Under the pieces are notes generated by a model, which was not told the DNA's origin, searched no databases, and saw only the letters and a list, made by a program, of their open reading frames with translations. DNA of 5,732 bases. It comes from Actinomycetota bacterium. Its GTDB lineage: Bacteria > Actinomycetota > Humimicrobiia > Humimicrobiales > Humimicrobiaceae. The stretch spans positions 1-5,732 of the forward strand of contig JADHVN010000092.1 of assembly GCA_016783995.1 (NCBI GenBank), read 5' to 3'. The translations under genes were made by a program, and so were the position numbers. Numbering within the stretch: the stretch's first letter is position 1; each line of letters starts with the position of its first letter. Shown piece after piece: positions 1 to 5,732 of this stretch.

Positions 1-690
1 ATTTATTAGCCCGTTTATTTTAAGCAAACCGCCCCAGTTATGGGGAATTCTTGAAATTAACTTATTTAGAGGAAGATTTTTAAAATTTTTTAAAAAAACT
101 TTTTTTTGCCTTATTATCTCGCTTGTGGATAGCTTTTCCCCATATTGGATAACCTGGATAATGGTATATGGTTTTTTTGACTTTAACTGCTTTTTTATTT
201 TAAGAAAATTGATTATATTTGTTAAACTTTCCTCAAAACTGGCGCCGGACCTGTTTTTTTCATATATCTCCCTGGTATAACCATCAAACGAGAAGGAGAT
301 TAGGTCCAGCCCGGCTAATATTATACTTCTGCTTAACTCTTTATCCAGGAGTGTCGCATTAGTATGGATCCTGGTTTTAATTCCACCTTCGCTGGCATAA
401 GTAATCATAGGTACCATATCTTTATTTAGAAGCGGCTCTCCTCTATGAAATAGATTTATATCATAAACTTTCCCGGAAATCTCATCAATTATTTTTTTAT
501 ATAGGTTAAAATCCATATCCCCTTTCTGATTGGATGGAAGATCTTTATTCACGCAAAAGCGGCATTTTAAATTACATCTACTTGACAGCTCTATCCAGAT
601 TCTAATGGGATAATAATCACAATTGGTTAATTTTAAACAGTAGTTTTTATAAATCCTGGCCAGGTTAAAAAAACGGTTTAGCTTTTTCAT
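1..690 (-). CDS. Radical SAM protein, probably SPASM-type, partial (C-terminus beyond the left edge)
   Basis: An uninterrupted frame of 230 codons runs from an ATG at 690 to the window edge with no stop, so only the N-terminal two thirds or so of a typical 300-400 residue protein is visible. The 4Fe-4S/SAM signature CNLKCRFC (CxxxCxxC) lies at residues 39-46, preceded by the usual strand IWIELSSR. Other radical SAM marks follow: HRGEPLLN (82-89, the GGEP-like SAM-binding motif), HTNATLL (109-115) and ISFSFDG (131-137). PHNWGG near residues 216-221 resembles the segment leading into a SPASM domain, whose cysteines would lie off the window. It starts 16 bp after the GT2 stop, so it is very likely the third gene of the same operon. 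No Shine-Dalgarno is visible before the ATG; this is still the best start because the frame meets a stop a few codons upstream with no other start between. The substrate is unknown. Glycan clusters can carry such enzymes as sugar, lipid or peptide modifiers, but nothing here decides which. Confidence 0.88.
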   Translation of the reverse strand, partial: MKKLNRFFNLARIYKNYCLKLTNCDYYPIRIWIELSSRCNLKCRFCVNKDLPSNQKGDMDFNLYKKIIDEISGKVYDINLFHRGEPLLNKDMVPMITYASEGGIKTRIHTNATLLDKELSRSIILAGLDLISFSFDGYTREIYEKNRSGASFEESLTNIINFLKIKKQLKSKKPYTIIQVIQYGEKLSTSEIIRQKKVFLKNFKNLPLNKLISRIPHNWGGLLKINGLIN

Positions 691-706
691 TATATACTTA
701 TATTTA

Positions 707-1678
707 CTATAAAATTATATCTTTAATTACATAAGTAGATCTATTCTGAACTTCATGATACACACGTATAAGCACTTCTGCCAGTAGCCCTATAGTAATA
801 AGTTGAACCCCGATAAAAATTATAAATATAGAAAGGATAAACAGAGGCCTATCAGCCAGGGGTTGATTGAAAAATAGTCTCATTATAATTAAATAAGAAG
901 TCATAATAAATCCAACCAGTCCCGAGAATAAACCAACCAGCCCAAATATCTGTATTGGACTTTGAGAATAGCTTAAAAGAAATTTTAGTGTAATTATATC
1001 AAGGATGACCTTTATTGTTCTTGAAACCCCATATTTTGATTTTCCATACCTCCTGCTGTGGTGCATAACAGGAACTTCTGCTACTTTTACCCCCATCCAG
1101 CTGGCTATAGCAGGAATATACCGGTGCATTTCGCCATACAGGTTAATATTTTTTACCACTTCTTTCTTGTAAGCTTTTAAAGTGCACCCATAATCATGAA
1201 GATGGACTCCGGTGAGTTTTGATATTATTTTATTTGCTATAATTGAAGGAAATCTTCTGGTCACGGCCTTATCCTTTCTGTTCTTGCGCCAGCCGCTTAC
1301 AATATCATAACCTTCATTCATCTTACTTAACAAAACCTGGATATCCTGAGGATCATTTTGTAGATCTGCATCAAGAGTAATCACTACTTCACCCTCTGCG
1401 TAACTAAATCCGGCGCTTATAGCTGGTGTCTGTCCAAAATTTTTCCTGAACCTGATAATTTTATATAGCCTATTTTTCCGGTGTATTTTTAAAAGCTCAT
1501 TAAAAGTACCGTCTGTGCTCCCGTCATCTATAAGCATCACTTCATACTTTAAATTTATCCTGGAAAGAGCTTCGTCGAGTTTTTTATAAAGTTTTTCAAT
1601 ACTTTCTCTTTCATTATAAATAGGTATAACAATAGATAGATCTATACCAGATTTAATCTTTTTTAAAGTATCATTCAT
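707..1678 (-). CDS. GT2 glycosyltransferase, polyprenyl-phosphate sugar synthase type (DPM1/ArnC/RgtE-like), two C-terminal TM helices
   Basis: The 323-residue protein has a GT-A catalytic domain followed by a membrane anchor. Visible motifs are the N-terminal strand SIVIPIYNE (15-23), LIDDGSTDGT (49-58), NFGQTPAISAGF (80-91), the metal-binding DADLQNDP (103-110, the DXD equivalent), HDYGCTLKAY (161-170), GEMHRYIP (182-189) and RYGKSKYG (210-217). Two hydrophobic helices follow at about 242-266 and 279-301, then a short tail beginning EVLIRVYHE. This is the layout of enzymes that transfer a sugar from a nucleotide donor to undecaprenyl or dolichyl phosphate at the cytoplasmic face. The start is supported by GAAGG (1687-1691) 8 nt upstream of the ATG. 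The first 8 bp overlap the end of the epimerase gene (ATGAATGA), suggesting translational coupling. The family is clear, but the sugar transferred is not readable from sequence; the neighbouring epimerase suggests a uronic acid or galactose-type sugar. A GtrB-like glucosyl transferase is the main alternative. Confidence 0.93.
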   Translation of the reverse strand: MNDTLKKIKSGIDLSIVIPIYNERESIEKLYKKLDEALSRINLKYEVMLIDDGSTDGTFNELLKIHRKNRLYKIIRFRKNFGQTPAISAGFSYAEGEVVITLDADLQNDPQDIQVLLSKMNEGYDIVSGWRKNRKDKAVTRRFPSIIANKIISKLTGVHLHDYGCTLKAYKKEVVKNINLYGEMHRYIPAIASWMGVKVAEVPVMHHSRRYGKSKYGVSRTIKVILDIITLKFLLSYSQSPIQIFGLVGLFSGLVGFIMTSYLIIMRLFFNQPLADRPLFILSIFIIFIGVQLITIGLLAEVLIRVYHEVQNRSTYVIKDIIL

Positions 1679-2639
1679 TAAATAAACCTTCTTTTCTCTT
1701 TTCTTTATACCACTTTACAAACTTAGCCAGACCCTCCTTAATATTTGTTTTAGGAAGATATTTTAACATTTTTCTTGCTTTTCTAATATCAGCACAGGTT
1801 ATAAAGACATCGCCGGGCTGGTTTCCGGTAAATTTCAATTGACCTTTTTCCCCTGTAGTGATTTCAATCAGTCTTATTAAATCTATTAATTTAACTGTAT
1901 TTGAATTTCCTAAATTAATAACTTCAAAACCACCTATCTGCTCCAGACTGCTTAAAATACCCGAAATCACATCGTCAATATAAGTATAATCCCGTGAAGA
2001 AGACCCGTCGCCATAGATTTCTATATTCTCGCTACTCAATATTTGCCTGGTGAATTTGTGTATAGCCATTTCCGGTCTCTGACGCGGACCATAGACTGTA
2101 AATAATCTAAAACAAAAAATTGATATTTTATAAAGGTTATGATAGGTATAACAAATAAGCTCTCCAGCTTTTTTAGTAGCAGCATAAGGAGATATGGGGA
2201 GGTCAACATTATCTTCCTCGGAAAAAGGTATTTTCTTATTCCCACCATAAACCGATGATGAAGACGCAAAAATAAATTTTGAAATATTATATCTTTTGCA
2301 GCATTCAAGCAAATTCATAGTTCCCAGGATATTTACCTTTTCATACAAAAAAGGTTTTTCTATTGATGGTCTTACTCCAGCTCTTGCTGCCAGGTGAATC
2401 ACCATATCAATACTATTTTTTGAAAATATTTCCTCCATCCGGTCAAGACTGGTTATATCTGAACGGTAAAGCTTGAAATAGCTGCTACCAATCACTTCTG
2501 AAAGGTTATTTTCTTTTATTGCAGGACTATAAAAATTATCAAAATTATCAACACAGATTATTTTCGATCCCGAATCTATTAATTTTTCACAGAGATGAGA
2601 GCCAATAAATCCTGCTCCGCCGGTAACTACTATGTTCAT
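1671..2639 (-). CDS. NAD-dependent nucleotide-sugar epimerase, UDP-glucuronate 4-epimerase-like (extended SDR)
   Basis: The 322-residue length is normal for extended SDR sugar epimerases. The Rossmann motif GGAGFIG (7-13) and D31 at the end of strand 2 bind NAD. The catalytic Y152xxxK156 lies in SPYAATKKAGE, with the serine run 126-129 in SSSSVYGG supplying the Ser/Thr of the triad. LAARAGVRPSIEKP (83-96), RLFTVYGPRQRPEMA (178-192) and YGDGSSSRDYTYIDD (209-223) are the pattern of UDP-glucuronate 4-epimerases more than of plain GalE. In characterised members of that group an arginine in the TVYGPRQR segment (here R188) contacts the sugar carboxylate. The likely reaction is reversible UDP-glucuronate to UDP-galacturonate in the cytoplasm. 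UDP-glucose 4-epimerase or a related 4,6-dehydratase is less likely. It is the first gene of the leftward operon. The ATG is preceded by an A-rich stretch without a clear Shine-Dalgarno, but the Rossmann motif starting at residue 3 fixes the start. Confidence 0.93.
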   Translation of the reverse strand: MNIVVTGGAGFIGSHLCEKLIDSGSKIICVDNFDNFYSPAIKENNLSEVIGSSYFKLYRSDITSLDRMEEIFSKNSIDMVIHLAARAGVRPSIEKPFLYEKVNILGTMNLLECCKRYNISKFIFASSSSVYGGNKKIPFSEEDNVDLPISPYAATKKAGELICYTYHNLYKISIFCFRLFTVYGPRQRPEMAIHKFTRQILSSENIEIYGDGSSSRDYTYIDDVISGILSSLEQIGGFEVINLGNSNTVKLIDLIRLIEITTGEKGQLKFTGNQPGDVFITCADIRKARKMLKYLPKTNIKEGLAKFVKWYKEKRKEGLFNE

Positions 2640-2679
2640 TTTTTTTTAAATTTCTGTAATTTAATAATTCTTAAATGAG

Positions 2680-2707
2680 AATTAGTTAAAAAAATTTTTA
2701 ACTAATT
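2680..2707. promoter_or_regulatory. 28-bp near-perfect palindrome, candidate operator
   Basis: Two 13-bp arms, AATTAGTTAAAAA and its exact reverse complement, flank a 2-nt AA spacer. The right end shares three bases with the predicted -10 box of the leftward operon (2705-2710), and the rest covers the predicted transcription start. This is a common place for a dimeric repressor to bind. Each arm holds only one G:C pair, so a stable RNA hairpin or terminator is unlikely. The region is about 14% G+C, which raises the chance of accidental AT palindromes, but 13 matched pairs is long. The operator role is inferred. Confidence 0.5.
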
Positions 2708-2733
2708 ATACACAAAAAAAATTTTTTTATTAA
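2705..2733 (-). promoter_or_regulatory. Predicted sigma70-type promoter for the leftward epimerase-GT2-radical SAM operon
   Basis: Read on the minus strand, a -35-like TTAATA (2733-2728, 4 of 6 consensus bases) is followed by a 17-bp spacer and a perfect TATAAT (2710-2705). Transcription would begin near 2698, giving a leader of about 58 nt before the ATG at 2639. The spacer is an A8T7 tract (2714-2728, shared by one base with the -35), which may give the DNA intrinsic curvature. In DNA this AT-rich, -10-like boxes are common by chance, so the call rests on the spacing and the position upstream of the operon. Confidence 0.42.
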
Positions 2734-2768
2734 TTGCAAAATAAATGGTCTTATACTTTTTTTTCTTC

Positions 2769-2774
2769 TATAAT
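2769..2774 (+). promoter_or_regulatory. Predicted -10 box for the rightward GT-C gene
   Basis: A perfect TATAAT lies about 55 bp before the ATG at 2830, predicting a start near 2781 and a leader of about 50 nt. At 17-bp spacing the -35 position reads TGGTCT, a poor match, and there is no TG extension. The promoter is therefore weak, activator-dependent or a chance match. Confidence 0.32.
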
Positions 2775-2799
2775 ATTTTTAACAACTAAAAATAAAGAT

Positions 2800-2818
2800 T
2801 TTTAAGCTTAGCTTAAAA
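2800..2818. repeat. 8-bp inverted repeat with 3-nt loop in the leader of the GT-C gene
   Basis: TTTTAAGC, spacer TTA, GCTTAAAA is a perfect inverted repeat ending 11 nt before the ATG at 2830. In the predicted leader RNA it could form a small hairpin next to the initiation region, where no Shine-Dalgarno is visible. As DNA it could instead be a small operator. It is not followed by a U-run, so it is not a terminator. Confidence 0.4.
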
Positions 2819-2829
2819 CTGAAAAATTT

Positions 2830-5031
2830 ATGCACACAGGATTTACAGTCAAAAATTATTTCAAAGACTGGAAGAACATCTTGACTTTTCTAGGCCTGTT
2901 AGCTCTGGCAGCAGCAGGCATTTTTTTAAGAATAAGAAATCTAGGTCATCTGGCTTTCTGGGGAGATGATGGACATACTTTTATCGGAACAATCAGTATA
3001 TTAAACCATGGCTACCCCCTGCTCCCTTCAGGAAACATCTTGTGGCACGGAATCCTGGGTTATTACCTGGATATCATACCGGTACTGATATTCGGAACAG
3101 GTGAATTTGCTTTCAGGATTACCAGTGTTTTCTTTGGAGTATCAACTATAGTACTGATATATTTTGTGGGAAAAGACCTGGCTAATAAATATGTAGGTTT
3201 CCTCGCAGCTTTTCTTATCACCTTTTCCAGCTGGTATATTTATTTCTCAAGAGAAGCAAGATATTACGAAACTCTACAGTTTTTCTTTCTACTGTCTTTT
3301 TATTTTTTTTACATAGGATTTATCAAAAATAATAAAAAATTCATTATACTGGCTACCATTTTTATTTGTTTGACTCCACTAGTCCATGGTATTGGATTTT
3401 TACTGCTTCTATTATTTGTACCATTATTATTCTACCTTGGCAGAAAATTTTTCAGAATGCGAATTTTGATCCCTTTGGCTATAATCTTTGCTTTTGACCT
3501 CCTGCAGGTTGTAAATCAGGTATTTTTCTGGAAAGTTGGAAGAAGCTTTTATTCTACCGGCAGTGGCTTAAAATCTATTCTGGCAGCATATTTAAAAGCT
3601 CCAGACCCTTTCTATTTTAAAATACTTGAAATCATGTTTCCCAAAATGTTTATTATTTTTGGTGCCGGTATCCTGATATTTATCTCTTTTGTTATCTTTG
3701 CATCTGTGAGACAGACATTTACCTATTCTTCTATAAACTTAAATGAATATGAGATTAAATTAAAAAGACTTCGAATTCCCTTTAATATATTCACTCTTTA
3801 CTTTATATTCATCTTTAGCATTCTTATAGTATCCCTGGGGCAAATGTACAATCAGCAAAGGTACATTTATTTTATAATGCCTTTTTTTATATTGATCTTT
3901 GCTTATATACTGTATTTAATAACCATATTTCTATCTAAAAATATATACCTGGCGTTGCAAAAACTAAAAGATAAAAAAATAAATGGGAGAATCTTCAATT
4001 CTGTTTTAGTAATAATATTTCTGATAATTTCATTTTTTACCATTAGCGGAATAGACATAAATGAAGCACTGGCTATTCCGGAAATAAAACACTCTGATAT
4101 GCTTAATGTAAATTACTCCATATCCAGCAGCAGAACTTATCACTGGGATGCTGCTGAACCAGGAAAATATGTCAGACAGCATATGAGCAAGGATGACATA
4201 GTAATTACCACCGATATCTACAATTCATATCCATATACCAGGAAAATTGATTACTGGCTGTGGACCGGAGATCTGGTATCATGGGCACCCTATCACAGAG
4301 AAGGCAGTGAGGTAATTGATGATACCTATGGAGTCAGGGTATTAAGAAGCCTCATCGAGTTTATAGATTTGCTGGAGACAAACAGAAACAGCAACATCTG
4401 GCTAATTGCGTCACCTTCACTTTTTATATCAGGTCATATTGACCCTAAAATAAGAGAGCTTCTGGATAATTGCCCTGAAAATCTTATCTTTACTGCCAGA
4501 GATAATGTTTCCAGATTATATTATTTCCAAAAGGATGGCAACAGGCCTTCTATAGAAACAATTATACCTCCTACCGAAGATAATTTGATAAACCCGGCTC
4601 TTAGTAATGGCACTGTAGAAATAGACTTTACCAATCCTTCAAATTCAAATTACCTGGGATACGGTATGGGCAGTATTGAAAATGGTATTGGCAGCTGGGG
4701 AATGGATAGGATGTCCTTACTCTATATGAGTCTTGAAAAAAATAAAAACTATGTACTAAAAATAACTGCCAGGCCTCTCCTAAATCCGGAAATACAGCAG
4801 ACAATGGAAATATTCCTGGATAACCAAATAATAGGGAGCATAGAATTTCCTAACGATGATGTCTTCAATCAGTATTTTATAGAATTCTCAACCGATTTTA
4901 TTGAAAAAGAGGTAAATATCCTGAAATTTATATACGGCTATAGCATAACTCCCAAAGAATTAGGGATTGCCAGCGATTCCCGTAATCTTTCTGTCCTATT
5001 CGTGAAAATAGCCATCGAAAAAATTGACTAG
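2830..5031 (+). CDS. GT-C membrane glycosyltransferase (GT39/PMT/ArnT-like) with a large soluble C-terminal half
   Basis: This 733-residue protein probably transfers a sugar from a polyprenyl-phosphate donor to an acceptor outside the cytoplasmic membrane. The first 410 residues are hydrophobic, with about 11-12 predicted helices (for example 17-34, 95-114, 122-139, 148-166, 182-203, 318-336, 346-371, 391-409). The first outer loop carries the acidic pair D46-D47 in WGDDGH, where the family usually has Asp-Glu. FSREARYYETLQ (139-150) and QRYIYFIMP (343-351) are typical GT-C landmarks. Residues about 410-575 form a soluble domain (AAEPGKYVRQHM at 441-452, VITTDIYNSYPY at 458-469) of the kind that follows the membrane part in PMT/ArnT relatives. 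Residues about 590-733 look like a beta-sandwich: MGSIENGIGSWGMDR (613-627), then TPKELGIASDSRNLSVLF (707-724), a pattern seen in polysaccharide-associated proteins. The ATG has no clear Shine-Dalgarno; TTG at codon 18 is possible but would cut into the first helix. The gene is divergent from the operon and convergent with the next gene. The acceptor is unknown. Confidence 0.85.
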   Translation: MHTGFTVKNYFKDWKNILTFLGLLALAAAGIFLRIRNLGHLAFWGDDGHTFIGTISILNHGYPLLPSGNILWHGILGYYLDIIPVLIFGTGEFAFRITSVFFGVSTIVLIYFVGKDLANKYVGFLAAFLITFSSWYIYFSREARYYETLQFFFLLSFYFFYIGFIKNNKKFIILATIFICLTPLVHGIGFLLLLLFVPLLFYLGRKFFRMRILIPLAIIFAFDLLQVVNQVFFWKVGRSFYSTGSGLKSILAAYLKAPDPFYFKILEIMFPKMFIIFGAGILIFISFVIFASVRQTFTYSSINLNEYEIKLKRLRIPFNIFTLYFIFIFSILIVSLGQMYNQQRYIYFIMPFFILIFAYILYLITIFLSKNIYLALQKLKDKKINGRIFNSVLVIIFLIISFFTISGIDINEALAIPEIKHSDMLNVNYSISSSRTYHWDAAEPGKYVRQHMSKDDIVITTDIYNSYPYTRKIDYWLWTGDLVSWAPYHREGSEVIDDTYGVRVLRSLIEFIDLLETNRNSNIWLIASPSLFISGHIDPKIRELLDNCPENLIFTARDNVSRLYYFQKDGNRPSIETIIPPTEDNLINPALSNGTVEIDFTNPSNSNYLGYGMGSIENGIGSWGMDRMSLLYMSLEKNKNYVLKITARPLLNPEIQQTMEIFLDNQIIGSIEFPNDDVFNQYFIEFSTDFIEKEVNILKFIYGYSITPKELGIASDSRNLSVLFVKIAIEKID

Positions 5032-5054
5032 CAGCAATATTTTTTAACCCAATA

Positions 5055-5732
5055 TTAAGACCTTATTTCAATTTCTACGTCATCACAATTTATGTAACTA
5101 TCATTGGTAGTTACCCTGAACTTAATAACAGATTTTTCAGGAACCACCCCTTTCAAGCTGACTTTCAAATTAATTTCACTTTTACTATCGATTATATAAT
5201 TATCACTGACCCACATATACATACCCCGGCTCATGCCTGGTCCCTGATTTATGTAACCATCAGGTCCAACGCTGACAAATTTTATATTCTGGGGAAGTTC
5301 AAGTTCTACTGAATTTATTTTAATTGCAGCAGAGCTATTGTTTTTGATTATATATTCTATGGTAAACTCTTCGCCGAATTCTTCTACCAGGCTATCAATC
5401 TTATATCCTATATTAACCATTTTCCTGAAACTTATTAACCTGTAAAGTTTTAAATCTTCTTTAAACCAGTCAAAATAATAAGTTTTACCTAATTTCTCTG
5501 TTTCAAAATTCAGCTCAATAAACTTATCATCTCCCACACTGTACACTGTAACCCCATTTTCCAGGTCCTTTCTCATATTATCAATACTATACTCATCACT
5601 CCCCTGATAAATGAATTTTATCCCTTTGTCTCCATACTCATATTCGTCTACGAACAGACCGATATTCGCCGAATAGGTCTGAGCATAGATCGTGGAACCG
5701 CTCTCCATATTACCAAATGCCTCATCCCAGAA
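5055..5732 (-). CDS. C-terminal part of a larger extracytoplasmic or membrane protein ending in a DUF11/Ig-like beta-sandwich (5' end beyond the window)
   Basis: The frame stays open to the right edge. An ATG at 5708 is present, but eight more sense codons (FWDEAFGN) precede it, there is no signal peptide after it, and a beta-strand-like segment (GSTIYAQTYSANIGLF) begins at once, so it is probably internal. GAGG 11 nt before that ATG is too distant to be persuasive. Numbering from that ATG, residues 1-90 resemble the mixed alpha/beta extracytoplasmic domain after the membrane part of PMT-like glycosyltransferases (RKDLENGVTVYSVGDD, about 46-61). Residues about 110-217 form an Ig-like/DUF11-like domain: EFTIEYIIKNNSSAAIKI, then a Pro-Gly-rich loop and MYMWVSDN, ending in a conserved-looking VTTNDSYINCDD strand pair. 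No catalytic residues are visible. The stop lies 23 bp from the stop of the rightward GT-C gene, with no good terminator between. A second GT-C enzyme is the favoured reading, but a cell-surface adhesin-like protein cannot be excluded. Confidence 0.6.
   Translation of the reverse strand, partial: FWDEAFGNMESGSTIYAQTYSANIGLFVDEYEYGDKGIKFIYQGSDEYSIDNMRKDLENGVTVYSVGDDKFIELNFETEKLGKTYYFDWFKEDLKLYRLISFRKMVNIGYKIDSLVEEFGEEFTIEYIIKNNSSAAIKINSVELELPQNIKFVSVGPDGYINQGPGMSRGMYMWVSDNYIIDSKSEINLKVSLKGVVPEKSVIKFRVTTNDSYINCDDVEIEIRS

Noticed and set aside
61..120. Possible frameshift in the A/T-homopolymer stretch of the radical SAM gene
   Set aside because: The frame was checked codon by codon from 690 to 1. 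It is open throughout, and the residues after the stretch (PHNWGG) still fit the family.
2036..2308. 90-codon minus-strand open frame
   Set aside because: It lies wholly inside the epimerase gene in another frame and has no recognisable motif. The epimerase frame is clearly the real one.
2734..2739. TTGCAA as a -35 box for either strand
   Set aside because: Its distance to the TATAAT boxes is 23 bp on the minus strand and 29 bp on the plus strand, too long for a sigma70 promoter.
5032..5056. Bidirectional terminator between the convergent genes
   Set aside because: Only two AATATT copies (5036-5041 and 5051-5056) can pair, giving a 6-bp all-AT stem with a 9-nt loop. This is too weak to call although the T-run at 5040-5045 is suggestive.
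5706..5708. ATG as the true start of the rightmost gene
   Set aside because: The frame continues upstream to the window edge, no signal peptide or membrane helix follows it, and the GAGG upstream is 11 nt away. The gene is treated as cut by the edge.

Overview
The window is a surface-glycan gene region from an AT-rich genome, about one third G+C by eye in the genes and about 14% in the one real intergenic gap. The TATAAT-like promoter boxes, a Shine-Dalgarno-like GAAGG, tight gene packing and the gene families point to a bacterium. A low-GC anaerobe or thermophile-type lineage would fit, but no phylum can be fixed from the sequence.

Layout. A leftward (minus-strand) operon occupies positions 1-2639. 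In order of transcription it encodes a nucleotide-sugar epimerase of the UDP-glucuronate 4-epimerase type (1671-2639), a two-TM polyprenyl-phosphate glycosyltransferase of family GT2 (707-1678, overlapping the epimerase by 8 bp), and a radical SAM protein (1-690) that runs off the left edge. A 190-bp divergent promoter region (2640-2829) separates it from a rightward gene for a large multi-spanning GT-C glycosyltransferase (2830-5031) with a long soluble C-terminal half. Converging on that gene, 23 bp away, is the C-terminal part of another minus-strand gene (5055 to beyond the right edge). It ends in an Ig-like/DUF11-like beta-sandwich and is probably the tail of a second membrane protein of similar architecture.

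How the genes could work together (inference). The epimerase makes the UDP-sugar, plausibly UDP-galacturonate. The GT2 enzyme moves that sugar onto a polyprenyl phosphate at the cytoplasmic face. The GT-C enzyme uses the lipid-linked sugar outside the membrane to decorate a glycan, lipid or protein. The logic is that of ArnC/ArnT or RgtE/RgtA-D. The radical SAM protein is the unexplained member. The divergent promoter region carries a 28-bp near-perfect palindrome overlapping the predicted -10 box of the operon, and a second inverted repeat in the leader of the GT-C gene. No RNA genes, mobile elements or CRISPR arrays were seen.
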